DNA of 63,690 nucleotides from Zopfochytrium polystomum (lineage: Eukaryota > Chytridiomycota > Chytridiomycetes > Chytridiales > Chytridiaceae): contig JAIVFJ010000331.1 of the NCBI GenBank assembly GCA_025765615.1, forward strand, positions 1 to 63,690. Direction: 5' to 3'. This document shows, piece by piece, positions 41,977 through 52,909 of this stretch. Within the stretch, counting starts at the first letter, position 1. Each line of letters starts with the position of its first letter. A program made the position numbers and the translations under genes. Below the pieces are notes generated by a model. It made no database searches. It saw only the letters and a program-made list of their open reading frames with translations, and was not told the origin of the DNA.

Positions 41977-44900
41977 TTCATGATGACACCCCAAACAACT
42001 TCGCTGTTCAGCCCTTTAAAGTGTGATTTCGTGGCTGCATGCACCTGGGCCAGTTCTTCTCCAATAGAACTGCGAAAAAACTGAAGAATTGATTGACAGG
42101 CAGACATTCGCTGATGGTTTGAAAGCCCTCGCCTGTCAAAAGCTTCATAAAATTTTCCAACCATAGAAGCAAAGTCAGCCTCCCGCTCATGTCCAAGGGA
42201 CCGGAGTATAGCAAGAACAGCTGGGCTCCAGAACAAGGTCCCTTGCTCAACATCCATTGCATCACGCTTCCACCATGACTCAGGAAGTACTGAACTGTCT
42301 GCTTTGGTTACTTCTCTCCAAGCCTGTGGATTCAGGCCTGCAAAGCCACCTCCATCCAAAAATCTCCGCACAAGACGTTTGCAAATTAAATGTGGCATAT
42401 CCTCAAAGAATGCCAGAAGATGATATCCACTTGGATCAAATCGATTCTTTGCAGGTATATGAAGGTCTTTTCGAAGATCTCGTCCAGGGAAATGTTTCAC
42501 CTCAATCTTTGTTGCTGCAAGGTCCAAGAAGTCCACCTTCAGCTCATTCACTAACGATGCATTGATTCTGTTGGAGAAATCTTCGGATTTCAGTCTTCTG
42601 TAGAGTAGCTTGTAGTCCACAAGATGCCAAATCCGGCAGAGGTTGGCATGCAGAGATTCCAACTGAACACCCGTCCCATCCAATTCCTCAACTATTTCCT
42701 TGAATGCTTCCTCCCTTTCTTTCTCATAGTGATATCTTTGACTTACAGCAGCTGCCTGCCGGTGAATGGCAATTTTTTGTCTTGCCAATTCCGCTGATTC
42801 TCCACTGATAGCAACAACTTTGGACAGTTTTTCGTTTTCAGCCTTCTGCAGCAAAGCAATTGTTCCTTCCAACTCTTGTTGCTGCTTCAGAAGTGTTCGA
42901 TGGGTTCTGCTTGCTTCAGTTGCTGCCTTCTTTGCTGCTGTCTTTTTTCCATAAACTGCCAATTCCACTTCCTTCAAACATTTTTTAACAAGCAGAGAAG
43001 ATTCTTTCACACTGCTCTCGCACTGACAACTTTTAGACACTGCAGTTTGAAGGGCTTGCCTTGCATCAGTAACAGCACCAAAGACAGCATGATGGTGAAG
43101 CTCATTTGCCAGTTTGGTGTCACTGGAAAGCTCTTTGAAAAATGTGGTGTTATCAACAAATTCTCTAGTATGCCGGAATAATGTGATGAATCACTCCTAC
43201 TACCAGTCTTTGACAGATAGTGACCCATGGAAAGGGAATGCTTAACTGCTCAGAAAGTGCGACTTTTGCAAGGACTCTTCCAGCAAATTCATTTGTTTCA
43301 CTATGAGCTTCTTCAAATAAAGAGTCTAAGCCTGCAGAATTGAGAAGTGGCTTCAAATTGGGCTTCTTTATGGAAAATCCTCTCCATTCCTCTGGATATT
43401 CACTTGTAATTCTGCCTGGATGCCTGTTGGACAAGTTTGCGATTGGCACAGTACCACTACTCATGCCAATCTGAGAGTCTGTGGGCCCAGTAACTTCATC
43501 CAGAAGATCAAGTTCCAATTCATCATCAACATCATCAACTTTAGGCATCCCAGCTATTTCTCCAAACATATCCACATCGTTTTGATCAATATTTGCAACA
43601 ATCTCCAAAAATTGAGCCTTAGCCCGTTTTTGTCGCTCATTGGATATCTCACGGCTTTGGATATCATAATCCCTCTTCCTCTTCAAAGATCCAAATTGGA
43701 GTAGTAAGTCTTTCTCCAGGAAAGATTTATAGTAGGATGTGCAGGTGGGTGCTGGTCAGCATGCTCAACAAGAAACCACCAGGAATTCATTAACATATAC
43801 TGGCACTGCTTAAGCAGGCGTGCTTTTGAATGTATTCGCCCAGTTTGGCTCAAGATAGAGACATATTTTGCTTTTGCTGCTCGCGCAACTGCAAGAAATG
43901 AAGTGTAACAGTCAACATATGGCTCATGTGCAATTCCTGCAGATGCACCATCAGAAACCCATGATGCAACAGTCATCCCAGAAGCAGCAATATCCTTACT
44001 GACAGATAAAAACAACCCCTTGTATTTTCAAAGGTTGAAGACTTCAGCCGATGTATTGAATAAATGCTTGACCGTGAGTTTAAGTTGTCTGTCAAAACAA
44101 CAGCTTGAATATAGGATGCTTGGTCTACCAAAGCAGATTCCACTTGCATGATTGTTTTTCCCAATGAAGAAAGAAGCCATATAAGGATAGCTTTCTGTGA
44201 CTGACTCAAGATTGCTGGAGAGTTCCACCAAATATCATCATGCCCATTATCCCCATAATTTGGCACACCTGCCTCCCTTTCAGCTTCTTCAAGGAAAGGT
44301 GCCATGGAAAGTTCAACTGAGGCACCAAGAATACCCAGCTTGGACAACTCCAAAAGCTTTCGAAGGTGGTGAATGCGATGAGCCCTGACATTCAGGGTTT
44401 TTGCCTGCCCAGGTGTTGCCTCAGCCAGCGTGTTGGTCTTCCTTCGTGCCAATAGAGACCTCTCCACATTTTGCCTAGTTTTTTGAAAACGCTTCTCTTC
44501 TTCAGCAAGTGCTCCAATGAGCTGAGACTGCCGTTGAAGCAAACGTTGGCCAAGTGTTGTAACAAATCCTAAAACATTCCTCCAGCCAGCATCCAGATCA
44601 AAACTATTATATTTCAAGCGCAGGTACTTCAAGTGGGACATCATTCCACGAAGAAGGCATCGCATACTCTGGGATGAAATGAGTACTCATTCTTAAAAAG
44701 TCCAACCTACCTTTTCTCGTTGGCACAAATTGTCTTTCACAAACCATTTCACTGTCGTTTGAAATCTGCCTGTTCTTAGGCTGAAGGTGACAGGCACAGT
44801 CTTTCCAATCGTCATCTCATCAACAGCAGCAACCATAAAAATGTGGCTTGGAGTCTCTGATTCCAATTTCTTTGCTGCAGCAACAATCATGGCGGTTCTC

Positions 44901-46095
44901 TCAGGGTCTGTTGGTTTAACTGCTGGCTCAGCAAGCTCACTGATTCGTTTCTGTATCGCCTGCGGTGATGGAACCATTAAATCACCCTTAAAATTCGAAG
45001 GACTGCATCTAGGCAATTCTGCATCTGATTTTCGGCAGCCTGAAAAGCCTGAACCTCAAAGAGAATCAATAGTGTGCCTGCTGTCCCTGGACTCTGCAAA
45101 AACATAAATCCACTTTGCAAACTCCACTGGAGAGTACATCCTTGCTGCAGCTTGGCCTTCCACTTTTTTGAGAGTGTGCATTTGCATTTGGGTGCAAACA
45201 AAGTTGTACTGAAATCTCTTTACATCCAAATGATCCATAGCCAAAGCTTGACATGAAAGAAGAACCAGATCTCGGACTCCAAGCTCCCTTATTTTAGGAA
45301 GAACAACAGAGCTATACTTGCTCAAAACTTCAGTGACAGATGGGTCATGCAAACCCCATTTCACAGCCTTTTGCCTCCAGGATTTCTAGCTTTCTTTCAG
45401 CCTCCCAACTTCAATTGTCCTGAGCTGTACATCCCACTCAAGTTCCTCCCTGCTTCGGTTTGCAAATGCAACAGATCTAACATAAGGTATGATTCCAAAC
45501 ACAGAGGCAGCCACATCAGCTGAAGTGTGAACAAATGCTGCAAGTTCAATAGCAAGTCTTGTGACTTCTTCTCCACCAGTAAGCATGGCAGTCAGAAAGC
45601 TAGTTTTGTACTGGTCCAGAAGAAGCTCACGAATTCCAGCTTGGGTTGCAGCGTTAAAGGGTCCAACACGAACAGGTCCTGATGTAATGTACACTGATAT
45701 AAGTTCCTTCGAATCCAACAGCCTGTCACATTTTCGAAACGTTGGATCCTTCTTTGGAAGCATTCTGCACAACACATCTAGCTTGAAGTACTGCTTGCCT
45801 CCAAATGAGGGCTTTGGTTCATTCCATGCTTCATACTCAAGTTCGTCCAGCTCAAGCATGGGCAAGAGGGGCTGACCATCAAACAACAGTGGTGAACCAT
45901 CTCGGCTGCACACTTGATCCGGATCACATTCTTTCACATAATACTGAATTGCGTTGGGCATCTTGAGTCTTGTAAGTTAAACAATTTCATAAAGATTGTT
46001 GAAACAGTTCTCTCTAACATACTGTAACTGGACTTCAGCTGCTGCACTCAGGAATGTTGCAGAATTTAAAATCTGGGTGCATACATAGAAGAAAC
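41977..46095 (-). pseudogene. Unrecognised intron-rich gene interrupted near its stop by the chromovirus
   Basis: About 4 kb of normal-looking coding sequence in several consecutive open blocks, minus strand. An upstream block at 46090-45990 contains FLSAAAEVQLQYVRENCF. Then 45961-45386 (MPNAIQYYVKECDPDQVCSR), 45364-45056, 45016-44693 (VDEMTIGKTVPVTFSL), 44665-43973, 44015-43683 (VASWVSDGASAGIAHEPYVD), 43686-43165 and 43040-41977 (a coiled-coil-rich part with RTLLKQQQELEGTIALLQKA). One join is a clean 42-nt GT-AG intron (after REK at about 44714). Others need short introns or are in-frame stops (TAG at 45386, TGA at 45056). DEM and SDGAS segments faintly recall RNase-H-fold transposases, but I cannot support that. 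Without the retrotransposon the frame would end two codons past the insertion site. Confidence 0.5.
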
Positions 46096-47556
46096 AAATA
46101 AGTGAAAGGTATTCAAATGTAGCCACCAACCACTAATTGAGCGTCACAATTGGGTTTGCACAAAGGGGCAGGCACTGAGATTAGATTGTCAATTGAAGTG
46201 CGACAGTGAATGCGCCAATATACTACTGTTGAGGCAGGCTGTGGGGCGGCGAGGGTGGATGGCAGGCAGACAGCAGTTTCTTGTCGTCACAATCAGTGTG
46301 TATTGCACGGGGGCATTGCGCTTGCAGCCCTTCAAAAAAAAAAAAGGTTGGACGAGGCTGAAGACTGGGGCAGCACTGATTGAGCTATGGATGATAGAGT
46401 GATGTGTGAGTGAGACAATCACCAACTTTCAAGCGATCAAGGGACAAGTGTCAGCAAGGGCAAGCGTGGGCAGCCAGGTGCAGTTGCAGATCGCTCGATG
46501 GCCGGAAGGGCTGAGCCAAGTTGGAACCCAGTGTGGTAGGGCAATCGTGGGCAGATGGGTCGTGGTTGCGGATCGCGCTGAAGCGGTGGCGCCGAAGCGG
46601 AGGCGGCGGCACGCACGCTGGAAGGGTCGAGCCAATTTGGAACCCAGTGTGGTACGACTTTTTTGCTCGTTTTTTCAATGTTTCAACTTTTTTTTCACTC
46701 CCACTAATTGGGTTGTCTTTTCTCTCTGATTGCCGTCAAAAAAACGATTCTTCGCGGGCTACTTGAGGGGTCTGGCTGTCGTGGGGGCATAAAAAAAAAT
46801 TTGTTGGGGCTTCGGAAGATTGGGGAAGTGAGTGAAACGGCACGGTGGTGGCTGCATGAGCAAGGAGCAGTCAATTTCAAGCGCAGTGGAGGCATGTCCC
46901 CGTGACACTTTTCTACTCGTGTGTTGGCGCAGCAAACAAGCATCGCATCTGGAACGTTGTTGTTTTGCTTGCGGCGTCTGTCGGAAGCCTCAGTCCAAAT
47001 TGTGTCCAAAACGGACTGCCGTTTTAACCCTAACCCCGAATTGAAAGGAAACGGACATCATCAAGATTCTCTGTGAATAGGGAAGAAAGCAAATCGGAAA
47101 AGCGCAGCCACCGCGATCTGAGTTCAGCCTGGAATGCGATGGGCATCCATCCCTGGCGGCGCGCGATGCGACTTTGATTGCTGGAGAAACAGAAAATTTG
47201 GAGCAAATTACAAAAAATTGTGTCTTGGCAAACTTGCATTCTTCTGAGGAATTCTTCTTGAATTCCGCGGAAGGTATCTTGTGCCGACACATGCCGGCTT
47301 TCGGGCGAAAAACAAATTGACGGAAAAACACAATCTACATTTTCCGATCCCGCAGCGGCTTGTTTGCCCCCCGTCGAACGGGAAGTTGACGAGAAAGACT
47401 GACGGGCAAACTATGGGCAAGAACAAACACTCGCTAGCTGGACAAACAGAACAAACAGACATGAACAAAATCAAGCCGCAAGAAATTAATTTTATGCCCC
47501 GCATTCCCCAAGCGCACGAACGAAAAATTTCCCTTCTTGCCCGTCCGCCCCCAAAA
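46096..47556. other. Stretch without a recognised gene
   Basis: A ~35-bp imperfect repeat (GGAAGGG..GAGCCAA.TTGGAACCCAGTGTGGTA) occurs at 46504-46538 and 46620-46654. A short CCCTAA-type doublet lies at 47024-47037. The rest shows no motif. Composition shifts back toward GC-rich near 47.5 kb. Confidence 0.4.
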
Positions 47557-49597
47557 ATGAGCAGCCGATACTCGTCGGAGCGTCGTCCTTGCGTCGCTGG
47601 CGGCCTGCCTGCCCGTCTCATCCGCAGCCCCCTCGGCTGCACCAAAGGATGCGATACTCAGCCCTACAACGCCAACGCCACGGGTACCCTTCCCGCCCTC
47701 CCGAGCCCCCTCCCAAGGTCTCGCTCCCGAGCACCCCGTCTCCGGCACCCGCGGCGCCGTCGCAACAGAAGTCGACGTCTGCTCGAACGTCGGCGCCGAC
47801 ATCCTCCTGCAAGGCTGGCAACGCCGCCGACGCCGCCATTGCCGCTCCCTCTGCGTCGGCTCCATGGCCGCCTTCCACTCGGGCATCGGGGGGCGGCGGC
47901 TTCATCCTCGTCCGAGGCGGCCGACGGCACCGTCGAGATGATCGACATGCGCGAGACCATGCCCGCGGCCGGCAACGAAACCATGTTTCAGCGCGAACTC
48001 GGACAAGACCGCGAGCACCGTCGGCGGGGTGGCCGTTGGCGTGCCCGGGGAGCTGCGCGGGTGGGAGGCGCTGCACAAGCGGCACGGGCGGCTGCCGTGG
48101 GCGAAGCTGTTTGAGCAGGCGATTCGCATCAACCGCGACGGGTTCAAGGTGCCGTCGCAGACCGTCGGTGGCCATCGCGCAGTACGCGACGGCGCTGTGC
48201 GCCGCGGACTACATGAAGGACGATGTACTGCGCGAACGGCACGGCGGCGAAGCTTGGCGACTTTATCAAGAACCCGAGGCTGGCGGACACGTTGCAGATC
48301 ATCGCCAACGAGGGGCCGGATGCGTTCTACACGGGCCCCATCGCCGAGCGTACCATCGCCACCATCCAGCAAAGAAGGGGATCATGACGTTGGGACGACC
48401 TCGCCGGCTACAAGGTGGGTCATGAGGGAGCCGAAGAGCATCATTTCCAGGGCAAGAAGGCGATCTGGTCCACTGTCGCACCAAGCAGTGGGACCGTCGT
48501 GCTGAGCGCGCTGCTCACTATGGACCAATACACAGCGGAGGAGATTGCGGCGGGCGGACTACAATCTCAACCGTTCACCGAATGGCTGAGGCCGCAAAGG
48601 TTTGTTTGTCAATTATGATTCGATTTTGTTAAAAACACAACGTTGCTCATTTCAGTCGTTCGCCTACGGAGAGCGGCACAAACTACGGGGACCCTGCTTT
48701 TGTTGCGAACGTGAGCACCCTGCAAGACGACTACCTCACCGTGGACGCTGCAAAACAGAAGCGAGCGAAAATCAGTGACACCCAAACGTTCCAGCCGTCG
48801 TATTATGATCCCACGAAGCTCGACGTCCTGTCGGACAACGGAAACCAGCCAATCTCGGCGGTCGACTGCGACGGCTTGGCCGTGACTCTGACAACCACAG
48901 TCAAGTGAGGATTGGCTTCTCTCCTGGAACCTAGTCTACCCTCAATCTTACACACATTTTGCCCCCACTCTCAAAGCCTCTTCTGGGGGCTCCCAGATCA
49001 TGACCCCCGACGGGCTTCGTGCTCAACGACGAAATGGACGACTTCAGCTCCCCGGTTCCGTCAACGCCTTTGGCTACCCCGCGGCCCCGCAAACTTGATC
49101 CGCCCGGGCAAGCGACCGCTGTCGTCCATCAGCCCAATCATCGTCGAGGACGTGGGCGACGGGCAAGCTAGAGTTTGCGATCGGCTCCGCCGGCGGGTCG
49201 CGCATCATCACGGCGAACTTCCAAACACGTGGAGCGTCCTGCATGGCAAGGATATCCAGAGGCTTTGGTATGGCATTTGTGGAGGGGGGAAAAAAAAAAT
49301 TGACGTTTGTTGGGTTTTAACTCGTCCTTTCGTCCGGTTTTTTCAAAGGCCGCCCCACGCTGGCACGACCAGCTCTCCCCCCGCTCACCATGCTGGAATG
49401 GGCGTCGTCCTACCCCCATTCCCGGCTGGGTCGGCTTCGACAACACAGCCGGCCGCGTACCTCGCGCAGCTCGGCCACAACGTGACGTTCGTCGCCCCGG
49501 CTCGTCGACAGCGCAAGGGATCCAAGTGTTCAGCAACGGGACGATCAAAGGCGGGTCCGACGTGCGCCAGCTTTCGTCGCGGGCGGCGGCGGTTTGA
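47557..49597 (+). pseudogene. Gamma-glutamyltransferase pseudogene 1 (near full length)
   Basis: GGT hydrolyses or transfers the gamma-glutamyl group of glutathione. Homology covers the whole enzyme but jumps among three frames. A signal-peptide-like VVLASLAACLPVSSAAPSA at about 47585, then GAVATEVDVCSNVGADILLQ, GNAADAAIA, GGGGFILVRG, DGTVEMIDMRETMPAAGNET, VAVGVPGELRGWEALHKRHG and DYLTVDAAKQKRAKI. Then come DNGNQPISAVDCDGLAVTLT and PAAPANLIRPGKRPLSSISP. At least eight single-base shifts are needed. At the maturation site the usual (T/G)TxH nucleophile segment reads NQP, so the catalytic Thr is gone as well. A clean short exon occurs at about 48660-48905. No active enzyme is expected. Confidence 0.85.
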
Positions 49598-49778
49598 TAA
49601 GGGCGGTGATCATTTTACATGAGAAAAGCGAATGGGCAATACGGTCCAAATAGAATGCCCTTGTAGGCGGTCGTTAGTCAGTGCTTTATTCAAAACGTTT
49701 ATGAAAGCTGCCCTCGTGACAGCGTCCGATAGCTCACATTCTTCGAAAATAGCCAAGTCGGAAATGGGGGTGTATCAG

Positions 49779-51222
49779 TTAGTGCGATTGCCGATCTGCT
49801 TTCTTACGCTGCCAATTTGCTTGATTTTCCTCCCGATTCAGTATGTTGGTGCTGATGCCTGTCGGCTCCCTGTCCTTGCTCGAACCTTTCAGCGTATAGT
49901 ACTCCGCTATTTCGCGAATTCTCGTGATGTCGGAGAGAAGGACCAAAATCATGATGTTTGGCGCTTGATAAATGAAAACGCTTTGCCGGAACGGTTAAGA
50001 GAAAGGCTTTGACGATGGCGATGTTTCATGTAAATGAACTCACACAGCTTTTCAATTGTTTTGGCCGAAATGCAATTTGCAATGATGCAATAAGTGCTTG
50101 TGTGTTCAAATGCGCAAACCTGATAGCATAGGGAACAAATACTGGCCTACGCACGAGGTCCTTAATCACAGCATTTAATCTTAATTGAACCTCACCAGAG
50201 GTCAAGTAGTTCAGCAAAACGCTGAAATGTAGCACGCACTGCGAAGGACAGAGAGCACAACGTGCATAATCGACACAGGAACTTGCTTTACTTGAGACAT
50301 TGTGGTGATGATCCTGTACTGGGCGATCAGGAAGAAAATCGTTTCTGTGACGCAGAGAAAAATCATAGTCGTGTATCCCAGGGCGTAGTTCGCGGGCAGC
50401 AGTTCTTGCAAGTAATTTTCCTGAAATTTTCTCGTCATATGATGGTTTTTGTTTGATGAGAAAGAAGCGAAAATATCTCGTACCGTCCAGTTCTTGTACC
50501 ATAAGACGTTTCCCTGCGGTGGGAAGTTTGAGAATGCGAAAGGACGCTTGGTTCTACTTACTAATGCTGTCAAATCAAAGTCAGAGATCTCTCTTCTAAG
50601 CGGCATCGATGCAATCATTCTTACATTTGTATCACAGCAAAGACAATACCAATTACCGTTGGAAGGATCCATAGTCGATTTGAGGTTGGATATAGTGTGA
50701 GCATGGTACGGTACACTGTGTGAAAGAGCAAGGAGGACATCTACGTTTAAAACAATTAATAAGATCAATACCTTTCGCCGGACACAATTCTCACAGCAAG
50801 TATGTCGCCACCTGAAAAGCGCATTCCAGCCATAAAAGTGGAGGTGGATTTCAACGAAGTTCTGCTTGAGTAAGGTTAAAATAGGCATCGACTTACACGA
50901 AGTCCACATGGTTCGAATCATCAGTTTATCGTAATCAAAGTCACGCGATACGTCCAAGGTAGAAAGCGTAGAGGCATTGTGTGCTCCAGGTGCCCGACGA
51001 CGGCTAAGATGATTGACCAGAATAGAGCCTGATCTTTGATCTTTGCGATCGCGTCCCAGTAGCAGACGACCTTTATCCGTTCGATTCGTTAAAAAAGTGA
51101 AGGCGCGCCTTGTCTTGCTCGGGAAGGGGATGGAGAGAGAGGCTCGCTGTCCTTACAATCGTGAACACGGAGAGGCTCATTGCAACCATCATGTTACTGT
51201 CGGCGATCTGCTGGGAGCTCAT
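49779..51222 (-). CDS. Family 2 multi-exon membrane protein, copy A (function unknown)
   Basis: Exon 1 starts at 51222 (MSSQQIADSNMMVAMSLSVF, donor GTAAGG). The next exon carries KDQALFWSIILAVVG, after which a one-base shift is needed to continue into DVSRDFDYDKLMIRTMW. Further exons contain EIHLHFYGWNALF, QGNVLWYKNW, LGYTTMIFLCVTETIFFLIA, QYRIITTMSQVKQVPVSIMH and VVLSVLRSACYISAFC. The last exon (acceptor TATCAAG) has APNIMILVLLSDITRIREIA and ends at 49779. It looks like a six- or seven-span protein with about eight exons. The C-terminal NxMILVxLSDxxRIREIxEY motif is shared with copy B. I do not recognise the family. Either a mutated copy or one assembly indel. Confidence 0.5.
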
Positions 51223-51392
51223 GTCGTCCTAATCCTCGTCACAGTTTGTGCCCAATGGGTTTTCACAGTTTGAGTCCTGTACAAGAACTGATCGCGTATA
51301 TGGTCGGTCTTAAAGGCGCTGCTGCGATCCGTAAGCGCGAGGTTGTGGTTTTTCTTCTCTTTTTGACGCGAGGACCTCGTGTCGACAAGTCC

Positions 51393-51426
51393 GGGAAAAA
51401 AAGAAAAAAAAAAAAAAAAAAAAAAA
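51393..51426. repeat. Poly-A tract
   Basis: About 34 bp of A with a single G interruption, in the region between family 2 copy A and its fragment. Confidence 0.85.
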
Positions 51427-51649
51427 CACCCAAAATTCGTACACGACCTTGTCACCGCGGTAACGGGACGAAACACGGAAGGGTTGGCAACCGAGACTGA
51501 CACACGTTTGTCATGTGTTCAAACTCGGCTCGAAACGGGTAGGGTGGGTGTAGGTCCTGCTGCCCAGCGGCTTTCCAGTGCTGAGGACCAAGGGGCAAAG
51601 ACCGCAAGAGAGACAGACGGTGCACACGGAGATTTTGTGCGACCGCGGT

Positions 51650-51850
51650 TCACACCAATAGCCATAGCCACCGGGGAGCACTGTGGAGACAAACCGACAG
51701 AGTCTGACGCAAGAGAGGGCTGCCGGCGATCTGCTGGGCGCTCATGGCGTCTTCTACTCGTGTTCGTGGCTTTATGTCCACTGGGTTTTCAAGAAGGTAA
51801 ATCAGGAAGATCGGTTGGCGATCCGATAAGGCGGCAGTGCTCGAAAACAA
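51650..51850 (-). pseudogene. Fragment of a family 2 gene (first exon)
   Basis: On the minus strand MSAQQIAGS at about 51727-51753 mirrors MSSQQIADS, the start of copy A. The DNA just upstream of both starts also matches (CACTGGGTTTTCA versus CAATGGGTTTTCA). No later exon follows, so this is a truncated duplicate. Confidence 0.55.
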
Positions 51851-51879
51851 TTTTACAAAAACAACAAAAAAAACAGGCA

Positions 51880-52600
51880 GTTCCTTGTCAACGCGGCAAA
51901 ACTGTTGCCACAGCAGAGGGCCAACAGGATCACCGTCATTGACTGCGACGGAATTGCTGTCGTCCTCACGACGACTGTCATCCGCTTCGTAATTTGGCGC
52001 TGTCCTGAGCCCGGATCACAGCCTCTTTTGGAGCTCTCAAATTATGACCCCCGACGGATTCGGTTTTGAACGATAAATTGGCGATTTCACTTCTGGTGGC
52101 TCGGTAGGCGTCGGCTACCCTGCGGCGCCCGCAAACCTCATACTAAGTGACCTCTTTCGTCCGGAAGCCCCATCATCGTCGAGGATATCGCCACCGGTAA
52201 GATCGAGCACGCACTAGGATGCGCAGCGGATTGCAGATGATTACCGCAAATTTCCAGAACGCGTCCACGGCGAAGTTATTCAAGCCGCTTTGGTCATGAG
52301 CAACACCTCATTCATAAAAGTACTTTTTCATGATGCCGCTGATTAGGACCCCCCAGTCTCCTTCCCGCTGGCATGACCAACTCGATTCGAATGGGCGGCA
52401 TCCAACTCCGGGATTCCAGGCTGTGTGGGATTTGACAATACCACCTCCGCTTTCCTAGCCCAGATTGGACACAATGCCACTTTTGTACCACCTGGTTGTC
52501 GACTCCAAATGGTGTCCAGGTATTCAAGAACGGCACGATGAAGGGCGGCGCGGATGTGCGCGAGCTGTCTGCTGGGCTGCGGCTGTTTAATGTACTGCAA
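51880..52600 (+). pseudogene. Gamma-glutamyltransferase pseudogene 2 (3' part only)
   Basis: Matches the small-subunit half of pseudogene 1 in several frames: ITVIDCDGIAVVLTTTV, SQIMTPDGF, VGYPAAPANL, SGIPGCVGFDNT and AQIGHNATFVPP. It starts after the catalytic Thr region and carries stops and frame breaks. The 5' half is missing. Confidence 0.75.
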
Positions 52601-52909
52601 GAGACTTTTGCTTCTCCTTATTTTCTCTTCAGGAGGTGGGCTTGTCGCTCTCAATTATTTCCCCTTGTTCCTTAAACAGCCGAAGCAGAAGTGCAACTCA
52701 GAATGCAACTCTTTACTACTACTACTCCAATAAATTTGCTGATCCCTGCAATCTCACTCTCTATTTGGTGGCTCATAATGCCCGATAGTATAACAATCGT
52801 AATCAATGGCTCGGTATTCGGAAAAGTTGTGTGTGTAGCACTGTTATGGGCCTTATCGGCTAGTTGTCTCTTCGAAGCTCCAAGAAAAATTTTTGTCCCA
52901 ATTGTGGCA
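52601..52909. other. Stretch without a gene
   Basis: Between GGT pseudogene 2 and the acetyltransferase. One open frame has a hydrophobic start but no supporting feature. Confidence 0.35.

Noticed and set aside
44790..44900. DEM motif suggesting a P-element/THAP9-like transposase
   Set aside because: Only a DEMT segment and a distant SDGAS segment fit; no THAP domain, no terminal repeats found, and the spacing is too long, so I do not name it a transposase.
30972..45388. Alternative genetic code (TAA/TAG/TGA read as sense)
   Set aside because: The same three codons serve as normal stops in thioredoxin reductase, SOD, actin, calcineurin and gag/pol, so a code change is not supported.
46504..46654. 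Paired 35-bp repeat as a possible transposon end
   Set aside because: It is a direct, not inverted, repeat 116 bp apart with no matching copy seen at the other side of the island.
47024..47037. Telomere-like TTAACCCTAACCCC
   Set aside because: Only two CCCTAA-type units; too short to be an interstitial telomere and no chromosome-end context.
49632..50012. Plus-strand open frame with hydrophobic middle
   Set aside because: Lies opposite the last exon of family 2 copy A, whose conserved MILVxLSD motif is on the minus strand.
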